Shown here piece after piece: positions 18,501 through 27,515 of a stretch of 64,000 nucleotides of DNA. How positions within the stretch are numbered: position 1 is the first letter of the stretch; every line of letters begins with the position of its first letter. A program made the position numbers and the translations under genes. The notes under the pieces were generated by a model that did no database searches, was not told the origin of the DNA, and saw nothing but the letters and a program-made list of their open reading frames with translations. Source of the DNA: Microbacterium faecale (GTDB taxonomy: Bacteria > Actinomycetota > Actinomycetes > Actinomycetales > Microbacteriaceae); contig NZ_BMHO01000001.1 of assembly GCF_014640975.1 (NCBI RefSeq), positions 196,166-260,165 on the forward strand, written 5' to 3'.

Positions 18501-18807
18501 CGGCGAGGATCCGGCGTTCTTCATCTCGCTCAAGGCTGGCGGCACCGGGCTGACGCTCACGGGCGCCGACTACTGCATCCTGCTCGACCCGTGGTGGAAC
18601 CCCGCGGCCGAGGAGCAGGCGATCGACCGCACGCACCGCATCGGCCAGGACAAGCCGATCATGGTGTACCGGATCATCGCCGCGGGCACGATCGAAGAGA
18701 AGGTGCGCGACTTGCAGCTGAAGAAGCGTCGCCTCTTCCACGACGTGCTCGATGGCGCGGGCGCGCCGTCGTTCGACGTCGACGACTACCGCTCACTGAT
18801 CGCGTGA
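15589..18807 (+). CDS. SNF2/RapA-type DNA helicase (DEAD/DEAH box)
   Basis: 1072 residues. Near residues 65-80 a Cys/His cluster (WCSHDGQARCAHGAA) resembles a SWIM zinc finger, though with CxH in place of the usual CxC. A long middle region follows. The Swi2/Snf2 motor covers about 615-1065: Walker A DDMGLGKT near 637, DEAQ near 736, GTPLENN, then the helicase C half with FSQFTDF, the motif V SLKAGGTGLTLTGAD and the motif VI DRTHRIGQ. Such proteins move along DNA and remodel protein-DNA complexes. The stop codon directly abuts the stop of the opposing E2 gene with no gap. Confidence 0.95.
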   Translation: MRNIHLTEDHVDALFTREGADDGRALISRVPVRVLRAETGRDFSGALVSVGALTIEVEMTARDIETWCSHDGQARCAHGAAAIIALADDEQPFGIGAVGRSDVPAARPTSEPWERTLRRLLPDDESPATTRELALLFSIRESGAGDPPGSGVAIRPAVRGSGGGWVRTGVSWRALADADDADPCRRALADIAALHDGRHAFADVGERIRRGSRSATFGAGDWGSPEWIRLDAVPSRGLWSALVAAHDAGVEFVADDTGQPTVEVGDASAEAIVDLRDVSGRLRVEATVAGPPGEGIRPIGAPTSAVARTHGSPPRVRALVPLARPATREWDALFATGRLSIPAGSVDDFRDGYLPRLRDVGPLVSTDESFEVPPAARGDLVLAIRHTAKTVRVHWEWEYPPGERRDRAAERVLLSDVETTVGRFRHLLGRRAADGVFPTRDLDPDETVEFLAHALPALRGVEGVRIETHNDVPELTFATEDPVIEIGAEPSGEDWFELNVVVTIQGEPVSSAALLTALSHGRTYFRLLSGTVFPLTDPRFTRLRDVLAEAKSLRDDPSGSFALPRFQLDLWQELAEIGVLEAQHAAWVEAMSALDGTGIERRDPPASVSATLREYQRDGFSWLDFLRRNRLGGVLADDMGLGKTVQLLAALEQARLDEPAARFLVVAPTSVVGHWAAEAARFVPDLATYAIRETSRKRGVAVEDAIGDATLVVTSYAILRLDADEFRNMGFRVLVLDEAQNVKNPSSRGHAAARMLGAPSTFVVTGTPLENNLMELFALTTLAAPGLFGTRTHFREHFSRAIEKYGDAGRLERLRARIRPFLLRRRKEEVAPELPAKTEQVLEVPLHGAHQRAYERRFRREQQKLLGLLDDVKKNQIQILASLTRLRREALDPSFGDAAEAPNVRSAKLEALGDLLDEIVADGHRALVFSQFTDFLGLAAGVADRRGVRYSYLDGRTGAAQRTRMVERFQTGEDPAFFISLKAGGTGLTLTGADYCILLDPWWNPAAEEQAIDRTHRIGQDKPIMVYRIIAAGTIEEKVRDLQLKKRRLFHDVLDGAGAPSFDVDDYRSLIA

Positions 18808-20115
18808 TCAGTCGAGCAGAAGGGCCGGCTCCTCGAGCACAGCGGCGACGTCGGCGACGAAACGGCTGATCTTGTCGCCGTCGACGATCCGGTGGTCGAA
18901 CGACCCCGACACCGTCGTCACCCACGCGGGACGCACCTCGCCGTCGATGACCCACGGCTTCTGACGGATCGCGCCCATCGCCACGATGCCCGCCTCTCCG
19001 GGGTTCAGGATCGGGGTGCCCGCGTCCATGCCGAAGACGCCGATGTTCGTGATCGTGATGGTGCCGCCCTGCATCTCGCCGGGCTGCGTTTTGCCATCAC
19101 GCGCCGTCAGCGTCAGATCCTGCAGCGCGCTCGCGAGCTCGCGAATCGACAGGTCGTGCGCATCCTTGATGTTCGGCACGATGAGGCCGCGCGGCGTCGC
19201 GGCCGCGATACCGAGGTTGACGTAGTTGCGCACCTGGATCTCGGCGCCCGACTCGGTCTCGATCCACGTCGAGTTGATCTCGGGGGTGCGCTGCACCGCC
19301 CAGAGCACGGCGCGCGCGTAGACGAGCAACGGCGAGACACGGATGTCCGCGAACTGCGGCTGCTGCTTCAGCCGGGCGACGAACTCCATGGTGCGCGTCG
19401 CGTCGACGTCCGTCCAGACGGACACGTGCGGCGCGGTCGTCGCGGATCCGACCATCGCGTTCGCAGTCGCCTTGCGGACGCCCTTGACGGGGACGGCCTC
19501 GTAGCGCGGGTCGGTCGCGGCCTTCGGTGCGGGGATGATCCGTTCGCGCTCGGCCGGCCACTCCGGCGTGGAGAGGTTGCGGAATACGGAGGCCTGCTCG
19601 GCGTGCTTCACCACGTCGTCGCGCGTGACCTCGCCGGCCGGGCCCGATCCCGACACCTCCGACAGCACGACATCGAGGTCGCGCGCCAGCTTTCGAACCG
19701 GCGGCTTCGCCACGACACCGACCGACGACGTGACGGTCTTCTCGTGCGACTTCGGACGGCGGCGGGTCTGCGCCTCGCCTCCGGTGCCGTAGCCAACCAG
19801 CACGGCCGAGTCAGATGTGTCGGCTGGCGGCTCCGGACGTGCGCCGCCCTCACCGGACGTCTGCTCGTCGCCCGCCGAGCCCGGCGCGTCGATCGTCACG
19901 ATCGGCGCGCCGACGTCGACCGTGTCGCCCTCGGCCGCGAGCAGGTCGCGGACGGTCCCCGCGTACGGGGAGGGCAGCTCGACGATGCTCTTTGCCGTCT
20001 CGATGTCGGCGATCGTGTCGTTCACCGCGACCTCGTCACCCGGCTTCACGCGCCACTCGACGAGCTCGGCCTCCGTCAGGCCTTCGCCCACATCGGGAAG
20101 GTGGAAGGTCTCCAT
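18808..20115 (-). CDS. 2-oxoacid dehydrogenase E2 (dihydrolipoamide acyltransferase)
   Basis: 435 residues. Single lipoyl domain (1-75) with lipoyl lysine 42 in DIETAK, a flexible linker, the E1/E3-binding domain (about 137-172, [12 protein letters not shown]...[12 protein letters not shown]) and the acyltransferase core with the catalytic HRIVDG near residue 408. It transfers the acyl group from E1 to coenzyme A. Translated from the same minus-strand operon as E1 alpha and E1 beta. There is no E3 gene, so lipoamide dehydrogenase must come from elsewhere. Could serve pyruvate or branched-chain 2-oxoacids. Confidence 0.94.
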   Translation of the reverse strand: METFHLPDVGEGLTEAELVEWRVKPGDEVAVNDTIADIETAKSIVELPSPYAGTVRDLLAAEGDTVDVGAPIVTIDAPGSAGDEQTSGEGGARPEPPADTSDSAVLVGYGTGGEAQTRRRPKSHEKTVTSSVGVVAKPPVRKLARDLDVVLSEVSGSGPAGEVTRDDVVKHAEQASVFRNLSTPEWPAERERIIPAPKAATDPRYEAVPVKGVRKATANAMVGSATTAPHVSVWTDVDATRTMEFVARLKQQPQFADIRVSPLLVYARAVLWAVQRTPEINSTWIETESGAEIQVRNYVNLGIAAATPRGLIVPNIKDAHDLSIRELASALQDLTLTARDGKTQPGEMQGGTITITNIGVFGMDAGTPILNPGEAGIVAMGAIRQKPWVIDGEVRPAWVTTVSGSFDHRIVDGDKISRFVADVAAVLEEPALLLD

Positions 20116-20131
20116 GGCTGGTCCTCTCGTA

Positions 20132-21112
20132 TCAGTACGACAGCGCGCGGTCGACGGCGTCGAGCACGCGATCGGCGTCGGGCACGTAGATGCCCTCGAG
20201 CTTCGCCGGGGGGAACGGGACGTCGAAGCCGGCCACGCGCATCACCGGCGCCTCGAGCGAGTAGAACGCTCGCTCGGCGACGGTCGCCGCGATCTCGCCG
20301 CCGATGCTCGCGTGGCCGGGGGCCTCCTGCGCCCAGACGAGGCGACCGGTCGAGCGCACCGACTCGATGAGCGGGTCGTAGTCGATCGGCGAGAGCGAGC
20401 GCACGTCGACGACCTCGCAGCTCGTGCCCTCCCCCTCGGCGATTGCGGCCGCCTGCAGCAGCACGGCGACCATCGCGCCGTGACCGGCAAGAGTCACGTC
20501 GGTGCCCGGTCGAACCACACGCGTCGCATGCAGCGGTGCCGCGCGTCGGTCGAGGTCGACCTCGCCCTTCTGCCAGTAGCGGCTCTTCGGCTCGAGAAAG
20601 ATGACGGGATCCGACGAGGCGATCGCGTCCTGGATCATCCAGTACGCGTCGTTCGGCGTCGATGGGCTGACCACGCGCAGGCCCGGTGTGTGCGCGAAAT
20701 ACGCCTCCGGACTCTCCTGATGGTGCTCGATGGCGCCGATGCGTCCGCCGTAGGGAATCCGGATGACCAGAGGCATCGAGATCGCACCCTCGTGACGGTT
20801 CGTGAGCTTCGCGAGCTGCGTCGTGATCTGGTCGAATGCCGGGAACACGAACCCATCGAACTGGATTTCGATGACGGGGCGGAAACCGGCCATCGCCAGT
20901 CCGATCCCCGTGCCGACGAGGCCCGACTCGGCGAGCGGAGTGTCGAGCACGCGCTTCTCGCCGAAATCGCGCTGCAGGTGCTCGGTGACGCGGAACACGC
21001 CGCCGAGCTTGCCGATGTCCTCGCCCATCAGGAGGACCCGGTCATCGTCCTCGAGCGCGCGACGCATGCCGGCGTTCAGGGCCTTGCCGAACGGCATCGT
21101 CTCGAATGTCAT
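20132..21112 (-). CDS. 2-oxoacid dehydrogenase E1 component, beta subunit
   Basis: 326 residues, the full PDHB/BKDB fold: [34 protein letters not shown] at the start and a C-terminal transketolase domain ([26 protein letters not shown]). Works as alpha2-beta2 with the gene just upstream, with which it overlaps by 4 nt (ATGA). Ends 17 nt before E2. Confidence 0.95.
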   Translation of the reverse strand: MTFETMPFGKALNAGMRRALEDDDRVLLMGEDIGKLGGVFRVTEHLQRDFGEKRVLDTPLAESGLVGTGIGLAMAGFRPVIEIQFDGFVFPAFDQITTQLAKLTNRHEGAISMPLVIRIPYGGRIGAIEHHQESPEAYFAHTPGLRVVSPSTPNDAYWMIQDAIASSDPVIFLEPKSRYWQKGEVDLDRRAAPLHATRVVRPGTDVTLAGHGAMVAVLLQAAAIAEGEGTSCEVVDVRSLSPIDYDPLIESVRSTGRLVWAQEAPGHASIGGEIAATVAERAFYSLEAPVMRVAGFDVPFPPAKLEGIYVPDADRVLDAVDRALSY

Positions 21113-22239
21113 TCCGCACCCCCGTCGAACGAGGCTTCGTATTCGGCGACCCAGGCGGCCTGCCGCTCCATGAGCGCATTCGGCTCGGAATACACGTGCT
21201 GGAACATGCTCTCCGGCTCGGGGTCAGGAAGCTGCGCGACCCGCTCGCGCACGTCCGCGGCGAGCGCCTCGCCCTCCGCCTCGACGTCGTCGAAGAACGC
21301 GGATCCGGCGCCGCGGGACTCGAGATACGCGCGCATCCGTGCGATCGGGTCGCGGCGGCGCCACGACTCCTCCTCGTCCTTCGTGCGGTACTTCGTGGGG
21401 TCGTCACTCGTCGTGTGCGCGCCGAGACGGTAGGTGACCGCCTCGATGGCGCGCGGGCCGCCGCCCGCACGGGCCTCTTCGAGGTACATGCGACTGGCGG
21501 CATACGACGCGAGGACGTCATTGCCGTCGACGCGCAGCGTCGGGATCCCGTACCCTGCGGACCGGTCGGCGAGCGGACCCGGGGACTGCGTCGCAACCGG
21601 AACCGAGATCGCCCATTGGTTGTTCTGCAGGAAGAACACCTGCGGCACGTGATAGCTCGAGGCGAACACCATCGCCTCGTGGACGTCGCCCTCGCTCGCC
21701 GCACCGTCGCCGTAGTACACGACGACGGCCTCGTCGCGCTCGGGATCGCCGGTCGCGCAGCGGCCATCGAACGCGATTCCCATCGCGTAGCCCGTCGCGT
21801 GCAGCGTCTGCGTGCCCAGTACGAGCGTGTAGAGACGGGTGTTGCCGTTCACCGGGTCGGTGGGGTCCCAGCCGCCGTGCGTCGTCCCGCGCATCAGTCC
21901 GAGAATGTTGACGAGGTCGACGCCGCGGATCTTCGCGACGACGTGCTCGCGGTAGGACGGGAAGATCGTGTCCTGCGCTCTCGCCGCTCGCGCGGACCCG
22001 ACCTGTGCGGCCTCCTGGCCGAGCGAGGGCGGCCAGAGCGCGAGCTGCCCCTGGCGCTGCAGCATCGTCGCCTGCTGGTCGAAGGCCCTGATCACCGCCA
22101 TGTCGCGGTACAGCTGCTCGAGCGTCGCGTCGTCGAGCCCGTCGACGATGGCACGCATCGGCTCGGCCTCGGGGGTGGGTGCGAAGGAGCCGTCGGGCTC
22201 CAGGAAGCGCACGAGCGGAGTTTCTGCCGAAGTCACCAC
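21109..22239 (-). CDS. pdhA: 2-oxoacid dehydrogenase E1 component, alpha subunit
   Basis: 376 residues with the thiamine-diphosphate motif YYGDGAASEGDVHEAMVFASSYHVPQVFFLQNNQW (GDG...NN) and the phosphorylation-loop region RLGAHTTSDDPTKYR. It decarboxylates the 2-oxoacid and passes the acyl group to E2. Annotated as pyruvate type on general resemblance; a branched-chain role (bkdA) is equally possible. Starts at tandem GTG codons (22239 or 22236). First gene of the E1 alpha-E1 beta-E2 operon, 76 nt from hisC. Confidence 0.93.
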   Translation of the reverse strand: MVTSAETPLVRFLEPDGSFAPTPEAEPMRAIVDGLDDATLEQLYRDMAVIRAFDQQATMLQRQGQLALWPPSLGQEAAQVGSARAARAQDTIFPSYREHVVAKIRGVDLVNILGLMRGTTHGGWDPTDPVNGNTRLYTLVLGTQTLHATGYAMGIAFDGRCATGDPERDEAVVVYYGDGAASEGDVHEAMVFASSYHVPQVFFLQNNQWAISVPVATQSPGPLADRSAGYGIPTLRVDGNDVLASYAASRMYLEEARAGGGPRAIEAVTYRLGAHTTSDDPTKYRTKDEEESWRRRDPIARMRAYLESRGAGSAFFDDVEAEGEALAADVRERVAQLPDPEPESMFQHVYSEPNALMERQAAWVAEYEASFDGGAE

Positions 22240-22315
22240 TCCACGCTATGCCCGTTCACGCGTGTGCGCTCGATGACGCGCTCGACAACGGACAGGCCGA
22301 TTGTGTGGTGAACAT

Positions 22316-23383
22316 CTACAGCGCAGCAGCCTCGCGAGCGGCCGCGATCACGCGATCGAGCGAATCCTGCTCAGCCACCGTGATGCGCACGCCGTCCGGG
22401 AAGGGGCGCACGACGAGACCGGCCGCATCGAAGGCGGCGGCGACACGCGGATCCGTCGTCGGCAGCCAGACGAAGTTCGACTCGCTCTGCGGCACGCTCC
22501 ATCCGGCGTCGCGCAGTCCGGCCATGAGCCGCTCGCGGCGGCGCACGAGCTCGCTGACGCGCTCGAGGATCTCGCCGTCGCTCTCGAGACTCGCGAGGGC
22601 GGCGGCCTCAGCCTGCGCTGTCACCGACAGCGGGATCTGGGTGGCGCGCGCCGCGTCGAGAACCCGGGCGTTTCCGATGGCGTATCCGACGCGCAGCGCT
22701 GCGAGGCCGTATGCCTTGGAGAAGGTGCGGAGGACGACGACGTTCGGGTGTCGTTCGTACACGCGCTCCGCGAGGCCGTCGACGGCATCGGCGTCGGTGA
22801 CGAACTCCGCGTACGCCTCGTCGAGGAGCACGAGCACGTTCGCGGGGACCTTCGCGAGGAAGGCCGCGAACTCGGCGGACGTGACGATCGGCCCGGTCGG
22901 ATTGTTGGGCGTGCATACCACGATGCAGCGCGTGCGGTCCGTGACGGCGGCGGCGAGCGCGTCGAGGTCGTGCCGGCCGTCGGGAAGGTTGTCGATCTCC
23001 ACGCTGGTCGCTCCCGCGACCAGGACGAGGCCGGGGTAGGCCTCGAACGACCGCCACGGATAGACGACCTCGTCGCCGGGGCCCGCGGCGGCCTGGATGA
23101 AGGCGGCGATGAGAGCGACGCTGCCCGCGCCGACGATGACCTCGTCGGAGGCGACGCCGTACCGGTCTCCGAGGGCGGCGCGCAGACGCCCCGCCGTCGC
23201 ATCGGGATAGCGGTTGAGCTGCGCGGCCCCCTGCAACGCGTCGAGGACGCCGGGAAGCGGACCGAACGGGTTCTCGTTGCTCGACAGCTTGAATCCGTCA
23301 TCGCCAGCCGGACGCCCCTGCTTGTACGGCGGCAGTGCAGCGATCTCGGGACGGATACGGGGCAGAACGGGTTCGGAGCTCAC
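22316..23383 (-). CDS. hisC: HisC-type aminotransferase (histidinol-phosphate / aromatic amino acid)
   Basis: 355-residue class I/II PLP enzyme. Seen: SSNENPFGP near residue 35, TPNNPTGP, the DEAYAEF loop and the PLP-lysine motif [18 protein letters not shown], with [10 protein letters not shown] near the C-terminus. Such proteins act on histidinol phosphate or on aromatic amino acids (Pat); without the rest of the his operon nearby the second role is quite possible. GTG start. It lies 9 nt after the first SDR gene and may be cotranscribed with it. Confidence 0.9.
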   Translation of the reverse strand: MSSEPVLPRIRPEIAALPPYKQGRPAGDDGFKLSSNENPFGPLPGVLDALQGAAQLNRYPDATAGRLRAALGDRYGVASDEVIVGAGSVALIAAFIQAAAGPGDEVVYPWRSFEAYPGLVLVAGATSVEIDNLPDGRHDLDALAAAVTDRTRCIVVCTPNNPTGPIVTSAEFAAFLAKVPANVLVLLDEAYAEFVTDADAVDGLAERVYERHPNVVVLRTFSKAYGLAALRVGYAIGNARVLDAARATQIPLSVTAQAEAAALASLESDGEILERVSELVRRRERLMAGLRDAGWSVPQSESNFVWLPTTDPRVAAAFDAAGLVVRPFPDGVRITVAEQDSLDRVIAAAREAAAL

Positions 23384-23392
23384 GCGTCGATC

Positions 23393-24316
23393 CTATGCAG
23401 ATCCCGCGCTGCGCAGCGCCTCGGAGTCCCGACGATAACGCTCGAACGCGGCCGCCCGCCCGGCGGCAGCAGTTTCGTCGGTGTCGTAGTCGTCGTAGGC
23501 GGCGATGATCGTGTCGAAGTAGTCGCGCAGCCCCTCTCGGGTCTCGGTGAAGGGAAGCACCCAGAAACGTTCGTTCTCGATCGCGTCGCAGACGTGCTGC
23601 GCGAGTTCCCGAGGCTCCATGCCGCCGGCATAGAGACGGTGCTGCAATGCGACGAACTCCGGGTCGTCATTGAAGCTGGAACCCTCGGCGAGTTCCGCCG
23701 GACGACGGTTGAGCGTGTTCGCGATGTCGCTGCGCACGCTCGCCGGGCAGAGGACCGACACCCCGACCCCCAGCGGGGCGAGGGTCAGCGCGTAACTCTC
23801 CATCAGATTAATGACGGCCGCCTTCGACGCGGCGTAGATGGCCGCGGCCGGGCTCCCCTGAAAACCAGCCATCGAGGCGACGGACATGATGTGTCCGCCC
23901 TGGCCCGCGGCGAGCATCCGGGGCAGCACGGTCTGGATGCCGTTGACGACTCCGCCGAAGTTCACGCCGAAGACCCAATCGAAGTCGGCGTACGTCGCTT
24001 TCTCCAGCGGGCCGAAGCCATTGACTCCGGCTGTGTTGAACAGCAGCGTGATCGGCGCATCGAAGTGACGCTCGATTCGGTCCGCAGCAGATTCCCACGC
24101 GTCACGCTCACGGATGTCGAACTGTAGCGGGAGAACGTCCACGCCGCTCTCGGCGAGCGCTGTGGCGGCGGTCTCCAACGCGTCCTGTCGCACGTCGACG
24201 ATCGCGACGCGGCAGCCGCGCTCTCCCAGCGCATACGCCTGGCCGAGCCCGACGCCCGAAGCGCCTCCCGTGATGAGTGCGACCCGGTCTTCGAAGTCCT
24301 GCACGTGATCCTCCAT
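23393..24316 (-). CDS. Short-chain dehydrogenase/reductase (SDR 1)
   Basis: 307 residues. NAD(P)-binding TGGASGVGLGQA near residue 15, NTAG motif (LLFNTAGVNG), catalytic Ser in MSVASMAG and the Tyr/Lys pair YAASK. A long C-terminal extension (about 230-307) is shared with SDR 2 at 27516, and the two are clear paralogs. Start ATG 24316 is chosen from the family's normal N-terminus. It faces the flavin-reductase gene across 229 nt with two operator dyads. Probable role: oxidising an alcohol made in the island's pathway. Confidence 0.9.
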   Translation of the reverse strand: MEDHVQDFEDRVALITGGASGVGLGQAYALGERGCRVAIVDVRQDALETAATALAESGVDVLPLQFDIRERDAWESAADRIERHFDAPITLLFNTAGVNGFGPLEKATYADFDWVFGVNFGGVVNGIQTVLPRMLAAGQGGHIMSVASMAGFQGSPAAAIYAASKAAVINLMESYALTLAPLGVGVSVLCPASVRSDIANTLNRRPAELAEGSSFNDDPEFVALQHRLYAGGMEPRELAQHVCDAIENERFWVLPFTETREGLRDYFDTIIAAYDDYDTDETAAAGRAAAFERYRRDSEALRSAGSA

Positions 24317-24380
24317 GATCCGTGTCCGTCCGCCCGTCGTAGCGCAGGCGCTCCTCCCAGCATGCCTTGCCCGCAACGAG

Positions 24381-24407
24381 GTGAGCGTCTCAGCGTGAGA
24401 CGCTCAC
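24381..24407. promoter_or_regulatory. Operator dyad 1 (GTCTCA-N3-TGAGAC, extended)
   Basis: Perfect inverted repeat with 12-bp arms around GCG: GTGAGCGTCTCA, then TGAGACGCTCAC. The strongest copy of the island's repeated dyad, midway between SDR 1 and the reductase-regulator fusion. Confidence 0.75.
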
Positions 24408-24472
24408 CGATGTGGCAGCACGTGCCCGATGCACAGGGTTCATGGCCTCGCTCGCGCGGGGGCGTTCCGGCC

Positions 24473-24487
24473 GTCTCACCGTGAGAC
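24473..24487. promoter_or_regulatory. Operator dyad 2 (GTCTCACCGTGAGAC)
   Basis: Same core as dyad 1, 86 nt away centre to centre, and 59 nt before the start of the reductase-regulator fusion. Confidence 0.7.
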
Positions 24488-24545
24488 CCGGCCAGGCGAG
24501 GGCCGCGATTAGCCTTCTTGCGAAGGTGCTTCGAGGAGGAACTCC

Positions 24546-25715
24546 ATGACCAGTCAGAACGGAAGTGCGGTGCGCTACGGCATCGAGCTCGGACTGCCCA
24601 TCGTCGACGAGAACGTGTTCCGAAACGTCGTCGGTCACTTCGCTTCCGGCGTCACGGTGATCACCACGGCCGATGGCGATCACCTGTATGGCACGACCGT
24701 CTCCGCCGTCTCTTCGCTGTCGGCCGAGCCTCCGATGATGCTCATCTGTTTGAACAGGTCCAGCGTCACGCATGACGCGGTGAGCCGTTCCGGACGCTAT
24801 GCGATCAACATCCTCGCGTCCTCGCAAGGGGAGATCGCCCGCGCCTTCGCACGCAAGGGCGACGACAAGTTCGCCGGCGTCGAGCACACGATCAGCGAGC
24901 ACGGCCTGCCGCTGCTGAGCAATACGCTCGCGTCCATCGAGTGCGTCGTCAATGAAACCGCGGTCGGCGGGACCCACACGATCTTCCTTGGGCGCGTGGT
25001 CGCGGCCGAGGCACGCGACGGCGAGCCTCTCGCCTACTACCGCGGCACGTTCGGCAACCTGGAGCGCGCGCTCGAGAGCGCCGCCTACGAGGGCACGCGC
25101 GACTGGGTGCTGCGTCGCCGGACGCCCCTCCACGAAACCATCGATGTCGAAGTCGTCGCCGCCGAGCTCCGACTCGAACCCGCGCTGGTGAACAACGCCC
25201 TGATCCGCCTCGCTACCGAATCGCTCGTCCACGCCGTCGACGGTGGTGCGTATGAGCCCACGCCGATGACGGCCGAACTCGTCGACAAACTCTATGGCTC
25301 GCGCGAGACAATCGAAACGGGTGTGCTCGAGCGCTACCTCGCCGACGTGGACGACGAGCAGCTGCAGGGCGTTCGACGACTGGCGGATCAGCTCCTCGAG
25401 ATCATGCCGACGACCGCCGACGAGCTCGAGCAGTTCTTGGAGCTGAACCAGGACCTGCACGCCGCGATCGTCGACTTCTCCGGATCGCGTCAGCTCACAG
25501 CCAGTTATCGCGCACTGAACGTCGCCACAGTCTGGCGCGAGACCTACGAACCCGAGGACTGGCGCAGCCAGCTCGGCCCCTCATTCGTTCCCCGTCTCGT
25601 CGAGGCGCTCGAGAAACGTGACGTCGAGGCGGCTCGGGCGGTCGTGTGCGAGCAGGTCGCGTTCGTCACGCAGGGCGCGAAGACCGTCATCGCGGCGCAC
25701 GGCGGGCAAGTCTGA
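24546..25715 (+). CDS. Flavin reductase fused to a GntR/FCD-type regulator
   Basis: 389 residues. Residues about 20-170 match the flavin reductase (HpaC-like, FMN-binding split-barrel) fold: NVVGHFASGVTVITT, AVSSLSAEPPMMLICLN, SGRYAINILAS and HTIFLGRVV. Residues about 185-245 look like a winged helix of the GntR type (ELRLEPALVNNALIRLATESLV), and about 245-385 like an FCD ligand domain (RETIETGVLERYLADV...FLELNQDLHAAIVDFSG). The reductase half would supply reduced flavin to the two LLM monooxygenases; the second half would bind DNA and sense a pathway compound. GAGGAGG lies 6 nt before the ATG. The winged-helix assignment is less certain than the two end domains. Confidence 0.85.
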   Translation: MTSQNGSAVRYGIELGLPIVDENVFRNVVGHFASGVTVITTADGDHLYGTTVSAVSSLSAEPPMMLICLNRSSVTHDAVSRSGRYAINILASSQGEIARAFARKGDDKFAGVEHTISEHGLPLLSNTLASIECVVNETAVGGTHTIFLGRVVAAEARDGEPLAYYRGTFGNLERALESAAYEGTRDWVLRRRTPLHETIDVEVVAAELRLEPALVNNALIRLATESLVHAVDGGAYEPTPMTAELVDKLYGSRETIETGVLERYLADVDDEQLQGVRRLADQLLEIMPTTADELEQFLELNQDLHAAIVDFSGSRQLTASYRALNVATVWRETYEPEDWRSQLGPSFVPRLVEALEKRDVEAARAVVCEQVAFVTQGAKTVIAAHGGQV

Positions 25716-25738
25716 CGTCGACTGTCCGTCGCCAGCCG

Positions 25739-27457
25739 TCACCGGCTGCTCGGCACCCGGAACCCGAACTGCCGAATGCGCCGGTACATGGTCGCTCGTG
25801 AGATGCCGAGCGCGTGAGCCGCGTCGTCACGATTCCAGTTGGCATCGCGCAGTGCCTCGAACACGAGCTCTCGCTCGGTGCGCGCGAGCAGACCTTCGCG
25901 CGAGTTGCTTCGGCCACTCTCGGCCATCTCGCGTGGCAGGTGTGACACCGTGATCACGCCGCCCCCGTCGAGCTTGACCAGCGCGGAGGCGAGGACCCGT
26001 CGCAGCTGCGCCACGTTGCCCGACCAGGTGTGTCTCGTCAGCACACTCAGCGCCTCGGGAGCACAGCGCACGCCCTGACCGCCCAGGTCGGACAGGATGG
26101 ACGCCACCAGAGCCGGCAACTCCCCCGTCCGTTCGCGCAGCGGAGCAACGGACACGGTGACGGGGAAGGCGCCGTCCAGTTCCGGATCGACGGAGCGCGC
26201 GGTCGCAGAGAACCAGCGCGTGGCAGTCCGCGCCTTTTCGACCACGCGGGCTCGAAGCGACTCGTCCAGCACATCGATATTGCGGATCAGCGTCGGCCCC
26301 GCGTCGGCGAGAGCGTCAAACCGAGTTCGCCACTCATCAGGCGCGGCGGCCGCGGATGCGCCATCAATCTCGCTCACGTCCGCAGCGGTCCGCACGCGGT
26401 GGGCGCGACCGGATCCTGCCTCGCCGGTGACCAGGACGGAGATGCCGAGTTCGACGGCCCGGGCGACCGGGTCGATCGTCTTCCCGACCGCGATCGCGCG
26501 CGGCTTGTCGACGCGCGTGAGCGATGCTACGGCGCCGTGACGCCCTTGCGACAGTTCGACGACGCGGCAGTGCACGCGGAACATGTCGTCTCCGAGAGCC
26601 AACCGGATCAGCCGAGAACGGCCTCGCCCGGCGACGTCCAGAACGGCCTCGCGAAGCACGTCCGTCGCGGCGTCGACGCGCAGGAGCTGCTGGGCGGCGC
26701 TGTTGGCGACGAAGACCTCGTCATTCATGCCGACGACCGCAAGCGATGGGCGACGCGAATGCCGTGAGAACGCCTCGAACAGCAGTTGCTCGTCGCCGTC
26801 AGTGGCGAGCGCGAGCTGCTCATCGATCGCACGCGCGATGCTCTGGGTGTACGGCACGATCATGTGGTTCGCCGAGCGAATACGCTGACACATGACGAGG
26901 ACGCCGGCCATGCGGCCGAGCGGGTCGCGAAGGGGCACACCAACCGTCGCGAGGTTCTGCTCGGAGAACCGGAAGTGCTCCTCGCCGACGACGAGAAACG
27001 ACTCCAGGCGCTCGGCCGAGAGTCCCGCGCCGTTCGTCCCCACGCGCGCCTCGTGGAACGTGGCCCCGATGCCCGCGCCGCGCTGCGTGCTCTCGCGCAC
27101 GATGCGCTCGTCCCCCATGATCGGAGCGACCTGAACGCACTCGCGGTCGAGCAGCATCGCCCAGGCATCCGAGTCTCGGCACTGGTCACCGAGCGCCTCC
27201 ATGACCGGTGTCGCGGCGTCGACCAACTTGCGCACGCGCTGATCAGCGTGCCCGTGGGTAGGAAGATCCCGTCCAGTCGGATCAACGCCGAGGTCCCGCG
27301 AGCGCACCCACGAGTTCAGGATCTCTGGGGAGACATCGCCGACGCCCTCGGCGCCCGCGAGGAACCGCTCGTGGGCGCTCGCGACGCGTCCCCTGCAGTC
27401 CTCGTCGAAACGCGCGGCGAAACTCGGCCGCGGAGCGACGATCGTGGTCGGTTCCAT
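25739..27457 (-). CDS. GAF-domain regulator with degenerate AAA region and Fis-type HTH (AcoR-like)
   Basis: 572 residues. N-terminal GAF-type sensor (about 60-215, ILNSWVRSRDLGVDP then GAGIGATFHEARVGTNG), a middle segment resembling a PAS fold, then a remnant of the NtrC-type AAA+ domain: GEAGSGRAH in place of GESGTGKE, a Walker-B-like IRNIDVLDE, and no GAFTGA loop. A Fis-type helix-turn-helix ends it (NWNRDDAAHALGISRATMYRRIRQFG). Lacking GAFTGA, it cannot work with sigma-54 as usual and must activate or repress another way. AAGGAG lies 5 nt before the ATG. It is the last gene of the island's main operon. Confidence 0.88.
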   Translation of the reverse strand: MEPTTIVAPRPSFAARFDEDCRGRVASAHERFLAGAEGVGDVSPEILNSWVRSRDLGVDPTGRDLPTHGHADQRVRKLVDAATPVMEALGDQCRDSDAWAMLLDRECVQVAPIMGDERIVRESTQRGAGIGATFHEARVGTNGAGLSAERLESFLVVGEEHFRFSEQNLATVGVPLRDPLGRMAGVLVMCQRIRSANHMIVPYTQSIARAIDEQLALATDGDEQLLFEAFSRHSRRPSLAVVGMNDEVFVANSAAQQLLRVDAATDVLREAVLDVAGRGRSRLIRLALGDDMFRVHCRVVELSQGRHGAVASLTRVDKPRAIAVGKTIDPVARAVELGISVLVTGEAGSGRAHRVRTAADVSEIDGASAAAAPDEWRTRFDALADAGPTLIRNIDVLDESLRARVVEKARTATRWFSATARSVDPELDGAFPVTVSVAPLRERTGELPALVASILSDLGGQGVRCAPEALSVLTRHTWSGNVAQLRRVLASALVKLDGGGVITVSHLPREMAESGRSNSREGLLARTERELVFEALRDANWNRDDAAHALGISRATMYRRIRQFGFRVPSSR

Positions 27458-27515
27458 GCCAGCTCCTTCGTTGACATGAGGCGCGCAGGCGTTCGCGTGC
27501 GCGGTGTCGGCAAGT

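Noticed and set aside
18808..23383. Pathway link between the 2-oxoacid dehydrogenase operon and the catabolic island
   Set aside because: No shared operator and a separate gap upstream of E1 alpha; adjacency alone is not enough.
22301..24127. Open frame of 608 codons opposite hisC and SDR 1
   Set aside because: Antisense shadow; both minus-strand genes have intact motifs.
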